A DNA stretch of 64,000 nucleotides from Bradyrhizobium erythrophlei (GTDB lineage: Bacteria > Pseudomonadota > Alphaproteobacteria > Rhizobiales > Xanthobacteraceae), in assembly GCA_900129675.1 (NCBI GenBank), contig FSRD01000001.1, positions 2,903,501 to 2,967,500 on the forward strand. The letters run 5' to 3'. The notes under the pieces were generated by a model. It saw only the letters and a list, made by a program, of their open reading frames with translations, had not been told where the DNA came from and did not search any database. Position numbers and translations under genes: made by a program. Positions 18,518-27,170 of the stretch are shown piece after piece. Every line of letters starts with the position of its first letter. Position 1 is the first letter of the stretch.

Positions 18518-18554
18518 TTTGTCTTATCGGTATTTCAACGACACGGAGCCCACC

Positions 18555-19091
18555 ATGTTTGAAGTCATTGCCATCATCGCCGTCATCCTCGCGATTGCCA
18601 TCGCCATCGTGCTGGTGCTTGCGCTCACCAAACCCAGTAGCTTCGCCGTGCGACGCGCGACCAGCATCAAGGCGCCGGCGGAAAAGATATTCTCCCTGAT
18701 CAATGATTTTCATCAGTGGGTTGCCTGGTCGCCCTACGAGAACAAGGACCGCGCAATGAAGCGCACCTATAGCGGCGCGGCTGAAGGCAAGGGCGCGGTC
18801 TATGCGTGGGACGGCAACAACAATGTCGGTTCCGGCCGGATGGAAATCATCGACGCTGCCGTGCCGTCGAAGATCGTCATCAAGCTCGATTTCTTCAAAC
18901 CGATCGAGGGCCACAACACCGCCGAATTCACAATGCTGCCGCAGGGCGATGTCACCAATTTGACCTGGGTGATGCATGGACCCGCGTCCTTTATGTACAA
19001 GGTGATGCAGGTGTTCATGAACATGGACAACATGATCGGCAAGGATTTCGAGGTCGGTCTCGCCAATCTGAAGAAGCTGACGGAGAAATAG
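18555..19091 (+). CDS. SRPBCC-fold protein with N-terminal membrane anchor
   Basis: A 178-residue protein: one hydrophobic helix (about 5-28, rich in Ile/Val/Ala), then an SRPBCC/polyketide-cyclase-like domain starting at VRRATSIKAPAEKIFSLINDFHQWVAWSPYE. The fold forms a hydrophobic ligand pocket; the ligand is unknown. Start 18555 is preferred to 18519 because GGAG precedes it. Lies 37 bases after the DoxX gene. Confidence 0.85.
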   Translation: MFEVIAIIAVILAIAIAIVLVLALTKPSSFAVRRATSIKAPAEKIFSLINDFHQWVAWSPYENKDRAMKRTYSGAAEGKGAVYAWDGNNNVGSGRMEIIDAAVPSKIVIKLDFFKPIEGHNTAEFTMLPQGDVTNLTWVMHGPASFMYKVMQVFMNMDNMIGKDFEVGLANLKKLTEK

Positions 19092-19142
19092 TTAAACGTT
19101 CGAACCGCCGGTTAGCCGGTAAACTTCAGCAAGGAGTAAACG

Positions 19143-19553
19143 ATGCTCAATCCCTACCTGTTCTACAACAGCAACTGCGAGGCGGCGTTCAAGTTCTATG
19201 AAAAGACGCTCGGCGGCAAGATCGAGATGATGCTCCGAAATGAAGAGGGGCCGCCCGAGATGGCGTCGCCGCCGGAGCGCAAGCAAAAGATCATGCATGC
19301 GCGGATGTCGATCGGCAACCAGGTGCTGATGGCGTCCGACGCGCCGCCCGATCACTTTCAAAAGCCGCAGGGCTTTTCGGTGTCGCTGACGGTCGGCGAT
19401 CCCGCCGAGGCCGAGCGCAAATTCAAGGCACTCTCGGAAGGCGGCAGCGTCAACATGCCGTTCGGCAAGACCTTCTTCTCCAAGGGCTTTGGCATGTGCG
19501 TCGACCAGTTCGGCATACCCTGGATGGTGAATTGCCCGCTGGAAGGCATGTGA
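19143..19553 (+). CDS. VOC-superfamily (PhnB-like) protein
   Basis: A 136-residue glyoxalase/bleomycin-resistance-fold protein of the PhnB-like branch: LNPYLFYNSNCEAAFKFYEKTLGGKIE at the N-terminus (seen in two halves), HARMSIGNQVLMASD in the middle and GMCVDQFGIPWMVNC at the end. Metal-dependent enzymes or binders; substrate unknown. AGGAG precedes the ATG. Likely third gene of the DoxX unit (51-base gap). Confidence 0.87.
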   Translation: MLNPYLFYNSNCEAAFKFYEKTLGGKIEMMLRNEEGPPEMASPPERKQKIMHARMSIGNQVLMASDAPPDHFQKPQGFSVSLTVGDPAEAERKFKALSEGGSVNMPFGKTFFSKGFGMCVDQFGIPWMVNCPLEGM

Positions 19554-19566
19554 GCTGCGGTGAACT

Positions 19567-19686
19567 GTAGGGTGGGCAAAGCGACTTGTCCGCCGTAGCT
19601 CAACGAGCGAAGGCGGAAGCGTGCCCACCACCTCACGTTCGACAGAGATGGTGGGCACGGCGCAAGAGCGCCCTTGCCCACCCTAC
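19567..19686. repeat. Nested palindromic repeat, family D
   Basis: Outer arms GTAGGGTGGGCAA (19567-19579) and TTGCCCACCCTAC (19674-19686) are perfect; inner arms GTGCCCACCA (19621-19630) and TGGTGGGCAC (19649-19658) are also perfect. It fills the gap between convergent genes and could act as a bidirectional terminator. Confidence 0.75.
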
Positions 19687-19693
19687 GAAATTT

Positions 19694-20131
19694 CTATCTG
19701 CACCTCGGGTAGATCGCGGCGAGTTCCCGCCCGCGCAGCAACAGCAGCCGCGACGTCAATCCGCCGCGGCGGCTGATCCAGCCACGCACCGGCGCGGGAT
19801 AGGCTTGCAGCACTGCTTGCGACGCTTCCGGCTCGGCATACATCTGGCCGCGCCGGTCGACCGACCGCGCGGCGTGAAATCCGAGCACGGCGCGTCGCGT
19901 CACGCAGATACGGTTGTCCGGCACGATGGACAGCACCAGCGTACAGGCCGACAGGCACGGCCCGTCGATCACGACGCGTTCGCCGGAGGCGCGCACTTGT
20001 TCGAACAGGTCGAGGAACGGGCCGACCTGTCCGCCCGGGCTGGCGAGAATGCGCACCTCGGCCTGCGTGGGCGAGATCGCCGCGGACAGCGCCACGATCG
20101 CAACAGCCAATTTAATCACGGCCCTTCGCAT
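19694..20131 (-). CDS. Secreted protein resembling the periplasmic ClpP-like COG3904 group
   Basis: A 145-residue protein with a Sec signal peptide (about 1-24, ending QA-EV). The segment GGQVGPFLDLFEQVR, then DGPCLSACTLVLSIVP and LGFHAAR, resembles predicted periplasmic proteins with a ClpP/crotonase-like fold and a Ser in GPCLSACT. Activity is unproven. It is convergent with the VOC gene and 66 bases downstream of cobT on the opposite side. Confidence 0.65.
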   Translation of the reverse strand: MRRAVIKLAVAIVALSAAISPTQAEVRILASPGGQVGPFLDLFEQVRASGERVVIDGPCLSACTLVLSIVPDNRICVTRRAVLGFHAARSVDRRGQMYAEPEASQAVLQAYPAPVRGWISRRGGLTSRLLLLRGRELAAIYPRCR

Positions 20132-20197
20132 CAGCGGCTCCTTCGCGTCTGATGATCATTTGACTTAATCAGGCTTGGCGCACGCGGCAAGGCCCTC

Positions 20198-21211
20198 TCA
20201 GTCGCCGGCGCCGGAAACCCCGGCCTCGGCGAAAGTCGCCATCCCGGCGTGACAGGCGAGCGCCGCGCGCGCCAGCAGGATCGCAACCGCCGCGCCGGAG
20301 GCCTCGCCGAGCCGCATGCCGAGATCGAGCAGCGGGTCGAGCGCGAGTTCGCGCAGCAATTCGCGGTGGCCGGATTCGGCGGAGACGTGCCCGGCGCGGC
20401 AATGATCGAGCGCGCCTCGCTCAAGGCGTACGAGCGGCAGCACCGCGGCGGTCGCCACGAAGCCGTCGAGCAGCACCGGAATCCCCTGACGCCGCGCCGC
20501 CAGGACGGCGCCCGCGATCGCGGCAAGCTCGCGGCCGCCGAGCGCCGCCGCGACCCCTAAGGGATCGCCGAGCATGCCGCGATGAAAATCCAGCCCGGCA
20601 TCGATCACCGCACGCTTGCGCAGCAGCCCGCCCTCGTCGACGCCGGTGCCGCGGCCGGCCCAGCGCGCGCCGCCGCCGAGCAGCGCCGCGCACAGCATCG
20701 CCGCCGTCGTGGTATTCGCAATGCCCATCTCGCCGACAGCAAGCAGGTCGCAATCGCCGGGCACGGTGCGGTAGCCGATATCGATCGCGGCGAGAAACTC
20801 GTCTGCATCCATCGCCGATGCCACGGTGAAATCGCGCGTCGGCCGGTCGAGTTCGATCGGCACCACACGCAGTTCGGCGCCTGCCGATTGTGCGATCTGG
20901 TTGATGGCCGCACCCCCGGCGTCGAAATTCGCCACCATCTGTCCGGTGACCGCCTGCGGATAAGCGGAGACGCCGCGGCCGGCGACGCCGTGATTGCCGG
21001 CAAACACCGCAATCGTGACGCGCCCGAGCCGCGGCATTTCGCGGCCCTGCCACCGCGCCAGCCAGATCGCCAGCTCTTCGAGACGGCCGAGGCTTCCCGG
21101 CGGTTTTGTGAGGTTCTGTTGCCGGCGCGTCGCGGCGTCGGCGACGTGCGCATTGCCCTGGGGCAGATCACGACAGAAGGCGCGGATGTCGTCTAAAGTG
21201 TCGAACTGCAT
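20198..21211 (-). CDS. cobT: Nicotinate-nucleotide-dimethylbenzimidazole phosphoribosyltransferase
   Basis: A 337-residue CobT that makes alpha-ribazole phosphate, activating the lower ligand of cobalamin. Visible family motifs: KPPGSLGRLEELA near residue 36, FAGNHGVAGRGVSAYP near 70, GEMGIANTTTAAM near 160, GTGVD near 188, and the C-terminal AGHVSAESGH with the catalytic-base Glu. AGGG precedes the start. Divergent from cobS with a 58-base gap, too short for a cobalamin riboswitch. Confidence 0.96.
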   Translation of the reverse strand: MQFDTLDDIRAFCRDLPQGNAHVADAATRRQQNLTKPPGSLGRLEELAIWLARWQGREMPRLGRVTIAVFAGNHGVAGRGVSAYPQAVTGQMVANFDAGGAAINQIAQSAGAELRVVPIELDRPTRDFTVASAMDADEFLAAIDIGYRTVPGDCDLLAVGEMGIANTTTAAMLCAALLGGGARWAGRGTGVDEGGLLRKRAVIDAGLDFHRGMLGDPLGVAAALGGRELAAIAGAVLAARRQGIPVLLDGFVATAAVLPLVRLERGALDHCRAGHVSAESGHRELLRELALDPLLDLGMRLGEASGAAVAILLARAALACHAGMATFAEAGVSGAGD

Positions 21212-21269
21212 GCGATTCCCTGGACAAGTCGAGCGGGTCGCAAGCTAAAACAATTCTCTGGGCGCCACC

Positions 21270-22022
21270 ATGAACGAATGGCTCGACGATTTCAAAACCG
21301 CGGTCAGTTTCCTGACCCGGCTGCCGATGCCGCATCCGGAAGGCGCGATGCCGCCGAATTTCGTGCGCGCGCAGCGGATGTTTCCGATTGCGGGCGCCCT
21401 GATCGGCGCCGCGGTCGGCTTGCTCTGCATCGGTTTGCGGCACATCGGCGTGCCCGATCTGGCGGCGGCCGCACTGGCGCTCGGCGTCGGCGCCATGCTG
21501 ACCGGCGCGCTGCATGAGGACGGGCTGGCCGATGTCGCCGACGGATTCGGCGGCGGCCGCGATGTCGCGGCGAAACTGGAGATCATGCGTGACAGCCGGC
21601 TCGGCACCTATGGCGCGCTGGCCCTGCTGGTGAGCTTTGCGACAAAACTTTCGGCGCTGGCCGCCATCCCGGACGGTTTTGTCGTGCAAAGCCTGATCGC
21701 TGCGCATGCGCTGGCGCGCGGCGTGCTGCCCTGGATGGCAATCAGCCTGCCCTATGCGCGGAAAGATGGACTCGCCGCCAATGCCGGCCGGCCCGATGCG
21801 ACGACGACGGCGATGGCCGCGGCTTTTGCTTTTGCGATCGCCTGGCTGTCGCTGTCCTTTGCCAACGCGGTGCTCGCCGCCATCATGGCCGCAGCCGGCG
21901 CGATCGGCATGGCGTGGCTTGCCAGGCGCCAGATCGGCGGCCAGACCGGCGACGTGCTGGGTGGCGCCGAGCAGGTCGGCGAGACCGCGATCCTCGTGCT
22001 GCTCGCCGCGCGGCTGGCCTGA
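21270..22022 (+). CDS. cobS: Adenosylcobinamide-GDP ribazoletransferase (cobalamin synthase)
   Basis: A 250-residue integral membrane protein with several helices. It carries the family's FLTRLPMP near the N-terminus and the acidic ALHEDGLADVADGFGGG motif near residue 78, plus GGQTGDVLGGAEQVGE at the C-terminal end. It joins adenosylcobinamide-GDP with alpha-ribazole (phosphate). The 5-base gap to the next gene indicates cotranscription. Confidence 0.96.
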   Translation: MNEWLDDFKTAVSFLTRLPMPHPEGAMPPNFVRAQRMFPIAGALIGAAVGLLCIGLRHIGVPDLAAAALALGVGAMLTGALHEDGLADVADGFGGGRDVAAKLEIMRDSRLGTYGALALLVSFATKLSALAAIPDGFVVQSLIAAHALARGVLPWMAISLPYARKDGLAANAGRPDATTTAMAAAFAFAIAWLSLSFANAVLAAIMAAAGAIGMAWLARRQIGGQTGDVLGGAEQVGETAILVLLAARLA

Positions 22023-22027
22023 TCGCG

Positions 22028-22603
22028 ATGAGCCTCGAGACAAATCTCTGGCTGATCCGGCACGCGCCGGTCGACGGGCCGCGCGGCGTCATTCATGGCC
22101 CGGATGCGCCGGCCGATCTCGGCGACGAGGCGGCCTTTGCCGCGCTCAAAACCAGATTGCCGCCGAATGCGCTTGCCGTCTGCAGCCCGGCGCGCCGGAC
22201 CCGGGAAACCGCGCGCACGCTGGGGCTCGATGCAGTCGAGAGCGCAGCCTTTCGCGAACAGGATTTTGGCGCCTGGACCGGGCGGCGTCACGACGATCTC
22301 ACCGCCGAACTCGGCGAGGCCTATCGCGAATTCTGGAAATCGCCGGCCTACAACCGGCCGCCCGGCGGCGAAAGCTTTGTCGACCAGATCGCGCGTGCGC
22401 AGGCAGGGCTTGCATCGCTGCCCGCGGGCGACGCCGTGCTGATGGTGCATTCCGGCACCATCCGCGCCGTGCTCGCGATTGCGCTCGAACTTGCGCCCGA
22501 AAACGCGCTGCGTTTTGTGATTGATCCGCTGTCGCTGACCCGGATCGATCGCCTCGATGGCGGCTGGCGCGTCGTCGCGGTCAATCGGCGCTGGTGGATT
22601 TGA
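22028..22603 (+). CDS. cobC: Histidine phosphatase family protein, probable alpha-ribazole phosphatase
   Basis: A 191-residue phosphoglycerate-mutase-like phosphatase with the catalytic LIRHAPV (His12), SPARRTRETA and a later MVHSGTIR second His motif. Placed directly after cobS, it fits CobC, which removes phosphate from alpha-ribazole phosphate. The family is broad, so the name rests on context. Start 22028 follows the cobS stop by 5 bases. Confidence 0.85.
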   Translation: MSLETNLWLIRHAPVDGPRGVIHGPDAPADLGDEAAFAALKTRLPPNALAVCSPARRTRETARTLGLDAVESAAFREQDFGAWTGRRHDDLTAELGEAYREFWKSPAYNRPPGGESFVDQIARAQAGLASLPAGDAVLMVHSGTIRAVLAIALELAPENALRFVIDPLSLTRIDRLDGGWRVVAVNRRWWI

Positions 22604-22606
22604 GCG

Positions 22607-23395
22607 CTAGCCGTTTCGCCGCTCGCCGCGCAGCGTCGGCAAGCCGATGCCGGCGGCATCGAAGCCGCCATCGACGGCGAGGATCTGCCCGGTGATGTAG
22701 CTCGAACGATCGCTGCACAGGAAGAACACCGCTTCCGCCAGTTCTTCCTCGAGCCCGTAGCGATTGAGCGGAATTGCGTCGTGGTAGTCGGCGCGAATCT
22801 CCGGCGTATGCACGGCCTTGGCCATCGCGGTCTCGACCGGGCCCGGCGCCACGCCGTTGACGCGGATGCCGAGGGAAGCGAGTTCGACCGCGAGCTGCTT
22901 GGTCAGATGCGCAAGGCCGGCCTTGCTGGTGCCGTAGGCCGAGCGCAGCGTCGAGGCGCGCACGGCCGAAATGGAGGTGATGTTGACCACCGCGCCGCCG
23001 CCATGCTCGCGCATCAGGGGGGCGGCCGCCTTGGTGCACAGGAAGGGCCCGGTGAGATTGACCGACAGGATCCGGTTCCAATCCGCATCCGAGGTCTCCA
23101 GCAGCGGGGCGAATACCGCTACACCGGCGTTGTTGACCAGCGCATCGAGCCGGCCGAAGCGTCGGCTGACCGTCGCCATTGCAGCCGCCACCGCCTCGGC
23201 GTTGCTGACGTCGCAAGTCAGCGCCAGCGTGTTGTCCGGATTGGCCAGCGCCGCGACCGCGCCGTCCAGCAATTCGCCTTCGATATCCAGCAGCGCCACG
23301 TGCCAGCCCTCGGCCAGAAACCGCTTTGCGGTCGCAAGCCCGATGCCGCGCGCGGCGCCGGTAACGAGTGCGGCTTTTTGGGGGGCAGGGGCCAT
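22607..23395 (-). CDS. Short-chain dehydrogenase/reductase
   Basis: A 262-residue classical SDR. Cofactor motif TGAARGIGLATA near residue 12, NNAGVAV near 85, catalytic Ser in NITSISAV near 137 and YGTSK (Tyr/Lys) near 150. Asp in LLDIEGE suggests NAD preference. Start 23395 gives normal length; the upstream extension of the frame is antisense to the cupin gene. Convergent with cobC (3 bases between stops). Substrate unknown. Confidence 0.92.
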   Translation of the reverse strand: MAPAPQKAALVTGAARGIGLATAKRFLAEGWHVALLDIEGELLDGAVAALANPDNTLALTCDVSNAEAVAAAMATVSRRFGRLDALVNNAGVAVFAPLLETSDADWNRILSVNLTGPFLCTKAAAPLMREHGGGAVVNITSISAVRASTLRSAYGTSKAGLAHLTKQLAVELASLGIRVNGVAPGPVETAMAKAVHTPEIRADYHDAIPLNRYGLEEELAEAVFFLCSDRSSYITGQILAVDGGFDAAGIGLPTLRGERRNG

Positions 23396-23480
23396 GGCTA
23401 ATCCGTCGTTTTGGTGATTCCCTGTTCTCCTAGCACGGAAGCGAAGCGTCTGCTTTCTTGGCGCGCAACCAAGCGAAAGG

Positions 23481-23912
23481 ATGTATCTCGTGAACATCAT
23501 AGATCCCAGGCAGAGAGCCCCGGAACATTGGCGGGCGGGCGTCGAAACCCGCATGGTGGTTTCCGCCGTTAATGGCGCCACGCAACTCTGCATCTTCGAA
23601 CAATGGGTCGCGCCCGGCGCCGGCGCGCCGACCCATTCGCATCCGGTCGAAGAGGTGCTGACGGTGCGCGAGGGCGAAGCCGAAATGTGGATCGATGAAG
23701 GCCGCGCCGTCCTGACCGCCGGGCAGTCGCTGATCGTGCCGGCCTTGCGCCAGCACGGTTTTCGCAACTCCGGCACCACGACGCTTCACATCCACGCCGT
23801 GCTGGCGTCACCGGTGTTCGAAGCCATGATGGAGGGTGCTGCGGAAATGACGCGAAGGTGGGATTCCCAATCTCAAATTCTGTTCGACGCCTTCTTCGCC
23901 ATCACCTTCTGA
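23481..23912 (+). CDS. Small cupin-domain protein
   Basis: A 143-residue cupin: metal-site residues in THSHPVEEVLTVREGEAEM (about 50-68) and a second strand near HGFRNSGTTTLHIHAV. The true start may be the GTG at 23490, since GGA is too close to the ATG at 23481. The last 13 codons overlap the 3' end of the convergent HxlR gene. Function unknown. Confidence 0.82.
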   Translation: MYLVNIIDPRQRAPEHWRAGVETRMVVSAVNGATQLCIFEQWVAPGAGAPTHSHPVEEVLTVREGEAEMWIDEGRAVLTAGQSLIVPALRQHGFRNSGTTTLHIHAVLASPVFEAMMEGAAEMTRRWDSQSQILFDAFFAITF

Positions 23913-24418
23913 TACGCCGCCTGCAGCCGCTCGCCGACGCTCGGCCCCGTCTTCTTTCGCCGCTTCACGCCGACATGGGCCTCGCGCAATTCGTCCATGA
24001 ACTCCGCCCACATTTTTGGGCCGCCTTCGCTCAAGAGCCTGGCGCGGATGCCGAGTTCCTCGGTGACGGGGAGATATTTGTAACCCCAGGCCGACATCTG
24101 CGCGAGAATCGGCAACAGCTCGATGCCCTGCTCGGTCAGCGAATAGATTCCCTTCTGCTTGTGGCTCGGATCGTCCTCGCGCGTGATGATGCCCTGCTCG
24201 AGCAGCCTCTTCAGCCGGTCGGCGAGGATGTTGGAGGAGATGCCTTCGTCGGACTTGGTCAGCAGCTCGCGAAAATGCCGGCGGTTGCCGAACATCATGT
24301 CGCGGATCACGAGCAGGCTCCATTTATCGCCGACCACCTCCAGCGTGAGGTTGATCGGGCAGCCGGAACGCTCGGGCTCGGTCATTGGCGACATCCAGAC
24401 ATCCGGCGACAACGCCAT
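23873..24418 (-). CDS. HxlR-family transcriptional regulator
   Basis: A 181-residue winged-helix protein of the HxlR/DUF24 type: GCPINLTLEVVGDKWSLLVIRDMMFG, then RHFRELLTKSDEGISSNILADRLKRL and the wing YSLTEQG. Such regulators often sense electrophiles or oxidants through a Cys near the N-terminus; Cys20 (SGCPIN) is present here. Start could also be 24394 or 24385. Divergent from a GST gene, which is a plausible target; a TTGCAAC/GTTGCAA pair lies in the gap. Confidence 0.9.
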   Translation of the reverse strand: MALSPDVWMSPMTEPERSGCPINLTLEVVGDKWSLLVIRDMMFGNRRHFRELLTKSDEGISSNILADRLKRLLEQGIITREDDPSHKQKGIYSLTEQGIELLPILAQMSAWGYKYLPVTEELGIRARLLSEGGPKMWAEFMDELREAHVGVKRRKKTGPSVGERLQAAYQKVMAKKASNRI

Positions 24419-24429
24419 TCAAAAACCGC

Positions 24430-24472
24430 TTGCAACATTGCACCGGTTATCTCAGGATACAACCAGTTGCAA
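24430..24472. promoter_or_regulatory. Candidate HxlR operator between divergent HxlR and GST genes
   Basis: TTGCAAC at 24430-24436 and GTTGCAA at 24466-24472 are perfect inverted arms 29 bases apart in the 78-base divergent gap, with a further GGTT...AACC pair inside. Confidence 0.45.
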
Positions 24473-24496
24473 TTTGCAAGCAGTCTGAGGGGTCTC

Positions 24497-25144
24497 ATGT
24501 CGTTGACACTTCATTTCCATCCGCTGGCGTCGTTCTGCTGGAAGGCGCTGATAGCGCTCTACGAGAATGGCACGCCGTTCACGCCGAATTCGGTCGATCT
24601 CGGCAATCCGGCCGAGCGCGCGGCGTTGCTGAAACTGTGGCCGCTCGGCAAATTTCCGGTGTTGCGCGACGAGGCGCGGAACCAGATCGTTCCGGAGTCG
24701 AGCGTCATCATCGAATATCTCGACCGGTATTATCCCGGGCGGACGAAATTCATCTCCGACGATCCGGAGATGGCGTGGCAGACGCGGCTGCGCGACCGCT
24801 TCTACGATCTCTATGTGCATCTGCCGATGCAGAAGATCATGGGCGACCGGCGTCGGCCGGACGGAAGCAAGGACTCCCAGGGCGTCGAGGAGGCGCGGGC
24901 ACAATTGCGGACCTCGTACAACATGATCGAGCAGCAGATGTCTGATGGCGGTTGGGCGATGGGCAATGATTTCAGCCTCGCCGACTGCGCCGCGCTGCCG
25001 CCGCTGTTCTACGGCAACATGGTGGAACCGTTCGGCAGCGCCAGCAAAAATCTGACGGCCTATTTCGAACGCCTGAAGGCGCGCCCTTCGATCGCCCGCG
25101 TGATCGAGGAGGCCGAGCCGTATTTCAGGATGGTGCCGAAATGA
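24497..25144 (+). CDS. Glutathione S-transferase
   Basis: A 215-residue GST. Thioredoxin-like half with LHFHPLASFCWKALIALYE, LWPLGKFPVLRD (cis-Pro) and PESSVIIEYLDRYY; helical half with FSLADCAALPPLFYGN and KARPSIARV. Cys14 could act as the active-site residue. GAGGGG precedes the ATG. Divergent from the HxlR regulator. Confidence 0.92.
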   Translation: MSLTLHFHPLASFCWKALIALYENGTPFTPNSVDLGNPAERAALLKLWPLGKFPVLRDEARNQIVPESSVIIEYLDRYYPGRTKFISDDPEMAWQTRLRDRFYDLYVHLPMQKIMGDRRRPDGSKDSQGVEEARAQLRTSYNMIEQQMSDGGWAMGNDFSLADCAALPPLFYGNMVEPFGSASKNLTAYFERLKARPSIARVIEEAEPYFRMVPK

Positions 25145-25166
25145 GCCGAAAAATTTTCGGCTGACG

Positions 25167-25193
25167 TGTCGGTTCGGCGGGAACTCGTTCGTC
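25167..25193 (+). promoter_or_regulatory. ECF42-type promoter 4 (leader ORF and NTF2-like gene)
   Basis: TGTCGG (25167-25172), 17-base spacer ending GTT, CGTC (25190-25193) followed by TTA. The first good start codon downstream is a 25-codon ORF at 25271; the NTF2-like gene starts at 25359. Confidence 0.72.
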
Positions 25194-25202
25194 TTAACGT
25201 TG

Positions 25203-25242
25203 GGGTCGCGGTTCGGAACACGGTTGTCTGAACCGCGGACCC
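25203..25242 (+). promoter_or_regulatory. Hairpin in the 5' leader after ECF42-type promoter 4
   Basis: GGTCGCGGTTC near 25205-25214 pairs with GAACCGCGGACC near 25230-25241 with one bulge. It begins about ten bases after the inferred -10 element, so it would form the start of the transcript. Confidence 0.45.
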
Positions 25243-25270
25243 GTATGTGGGAATCGGGACGGAGCACCGC

Positions 25271-25348
25271 ATGAAACTTTGCTGTCGTTGGGTCATTGTC
25301 GCGGCCGGTGCACGTATGACCTGCGTCGGCATCGTGCAGCTGACGTAA
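25271..25348 (+). CDS. Possible 25-residue leader peptide ORF
   Basis: ATG at 25271 has a GGAG box six bases upstream and reads 25 codons with Cys at positions 4, 5 and 18 before a TAA at 25346-25348. That stop overlaps the AAGGAGG box of the next gene, so translation of the two would be coupled. No family is recognisable and it may simply be a leader. Confidence 0.4.
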   Translation: MKLCCRWVIVAAGARMTCVGIVQLT

Positions 25349-25358
25349 GGAGGCTGAC

Positions 25359-25727
25359 ATGCCGTCCTCACGCAAGGCGGAGATCATCCGCGCCCTGTTT
25401 GCGGCCTACCGGTCGAACGATCGCAAGGCCGTCGAAGCGTCCTTCACCGACGATTTCTGTTTCACCAGTCCCTATGACGACCGCATCGACAAGCCGACCT
25501 ATTTCGCGCGGTGCTGGAAGTCCAGCGACTGGATCGAAGGGCAGGATCTCGAAAGGATTCTGGTCGAAGGCGATGCGGCCTTTGTGACCTATCAATGCAC
25601 GGCCAGGGACGGAAAGAGCTTTCGCAATACCGAGTGTTTCGTCTTTGAAGGCGACAAGATCAGACGCATCGATGTCTATTTCGGCGCGGCCTACCACAAC
25701 GGTGTGTTTGTAAAACTGCAGTCTTGA
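25359..25727 (+). CDS. NTF2/SnoaL-like protein
   Basis: A 122-residue NTF2-like protein: helix SRKAEIIRALFAAYRSNDRKAVEASFTDDF (in two parts), then a cone of strands with FEGDKIRRIDVYFGAAY. Members are small enzymes or binding proteins of varied function. AAGGAGG lies 6 bases upstream. It is the first full-size gene after ECF42-type promoter 4. Confidence 0.85.
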   Translation: MPSSRKAEIIRALFAAYRSNDRKAVEASFTDDFCFTSPYDDRIDKPTYFARCWKSSDWIEGQDLERILVEGDAAFVTYQCTARDGKSFRNTECFVFEGDKIRRIDVYFGAAYHNGVFVKLQS

Positions 25728-25797
25728 AATTGCCGGACAGGCCGGGCAGGCGCGATCCGGCCCGTCACATCAAGGCGACCACGATTGGATATCTCCC

Positions 25798-27009
25798 ATG
25801 GAACGGATAATGACCGGTAACGGTGGACTTTCGACAACGCGTCTCGGCCGCATGCACGATATCATGGCGCGCCATGTCGAAAGCGGTGAGGTGCCCGGCC
25901 TGGTGACGCTGGTGAGCCGGGATGGCGAGATTCACGCTGACGCCGTCGGCAAACTGGCGATCGACGGTGCGCCGATGCGGCGCGACAGCATTTTTCGCAT
26001 CACATCGATGACCAAGCCGGTGACGGCGGCGGCCGCGATGATGCTGGTCGAGGAATGCAAGCTGCGGCTTGACGATCCCGTCGATCGCTGGCTGCCGGAA
26101 CTGGCCGATCGCAAGGTGCTGCGCGCGATCGATGCGGCGGTTGACGACACCGTGCCGGCCAAACGCGCGATCACGCTGCGCGATCTCATGACGTTCCGGC
26201 TGGGTCTTGGCATGATCCCGGTATTTCCGGATCGCTATCCGATCCAGAAGGCGATTGCGGAAGCCGGCTTCGCGCCGGGCCCGGTATTTCCATCGTTTCC
26301 GCCGGACGAACTGATGCGGCGCTATGGCACTCTGCCGCTGGTCTACCAGCCCGGCGAACGCTGGCTGTACAATTCAGGCACCGAAATCCTCGGCGTGCTG
26401 ATCGCGCGCGTCGCCGGTATGTCGTTTGCCAAATTCCTGCACGAGCGCATCTTTGCGCCGCTCGGCATGAGGGACACGGCGTTCTTCGTTCCGCGGGAGA
26501 ATCTCGGCCGCTTTGCGACCGCCTATACGCGGGATCACGCAAGCAGCGCGCTGAAAGTGTTCGACGATCCCGCTACCGGCAAATTCGCGCAGCCGCCGCT
26601 GTTCGAAAATGGAAGCGCAGGTCTGGTCTCGACCGCCGACGATCTCAACGCCTTCGCACAGATGATGCTGAATGGCGGGCGGCTGGGCAGCGAACGCGTC
26701 CTGTCGCGGCCCTCGGTCGAACTGATGACGACCGACCAGCTCACGCCGGAACAGAAGCGGGGCTCGGAATTGCTGTTGGGCGACAATTTGGGTTGGGGCC
26801 TGGGGCTTTCGGTTTTCACGGGGCGTGACGATCTCTGCAACGTGCCTGGCCGGTTCGGCTGGGACGGCGGCTATGGAACCTCCTGCTATTCCGACCCCAA
26901 AGAAAATCTCACCGGAATCCTGCTGACCCAGCGGATGATGGATTCACCGCAGCCACCGGCGGTGTTCAGGGATTTCTGGACCTGCGCCTATCAGGCGATC
27001 GACGATTGA
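25798..27009 (+). CDS. Serine beta-lactamase-like hydrolase (paralogue of 27-1223)
   Basis: A 403-residue serine hydrolase with S-M-T-K at residues 70-73, LYNSG as the Tyr motif near 190, and GLGLSV/GWDGGYGTS near the C-terminus in place of the lactamase KTG. No signal peptide. Start may be 25798 or the ATG at 25810. Lies 70 bases after the NTF2-like gene and may share its transcript. Confidence 0.87.
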   Translation: MERIMTGNGGLSTTRLGRMHDIMARHVESGEVPGLVTLVSRDGEIHADAVGKLAIDGAPMRRDSIFRITSMTKPVTAAAAMMLVEECKLRLDDPVDRWLPELADRKVLRAIDAAVDDTVPAKRAITLRDLMTFRLGLGMIPVFPDRYPIQKAIAEAGFAPGPVFPSFPPDELMRRYGTLPLVYQPGERWLYNSGTEILGVLIARVAGMSFAKFLHERIFAPLGMRDTAFFVPRENLGRFATAYTRDHASSALKVFDDPATGKFAQPPLFENGSAGLVSTADDLNAFAQMMLNGGRLGSERVLSRPSVELMTTDQLTPEQKRGSELLLGDNLGWGLGLSVFTGRDDLCNVPGRFGWDGGYGTSCYSDPKENLTGILLTQRMMDSPQPPAVFRDFWTCAYQAIDD

Positions 27010-27170
27010 TGGTGCGCTTCGCCGCGGCACTATGAGGTTGGGCCGGCTGGCCGGAGGCCCAATGCCATATGTTGCAATTCTGTAAAAAGCGCCATACCCG
27101 GGCGACCGTCCTCTTGACGCCGCCGCCAGCCCGGTCAGACTGGACGGCAACCGAACATGGGGAGCCGCAA

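Noticed and set aside
21212..21269. Cobalamin riboswitch between cobT and cobS
   Set aside because: The divergent gap is only 58 bases and lacks the conserved B12-box-like sequence.
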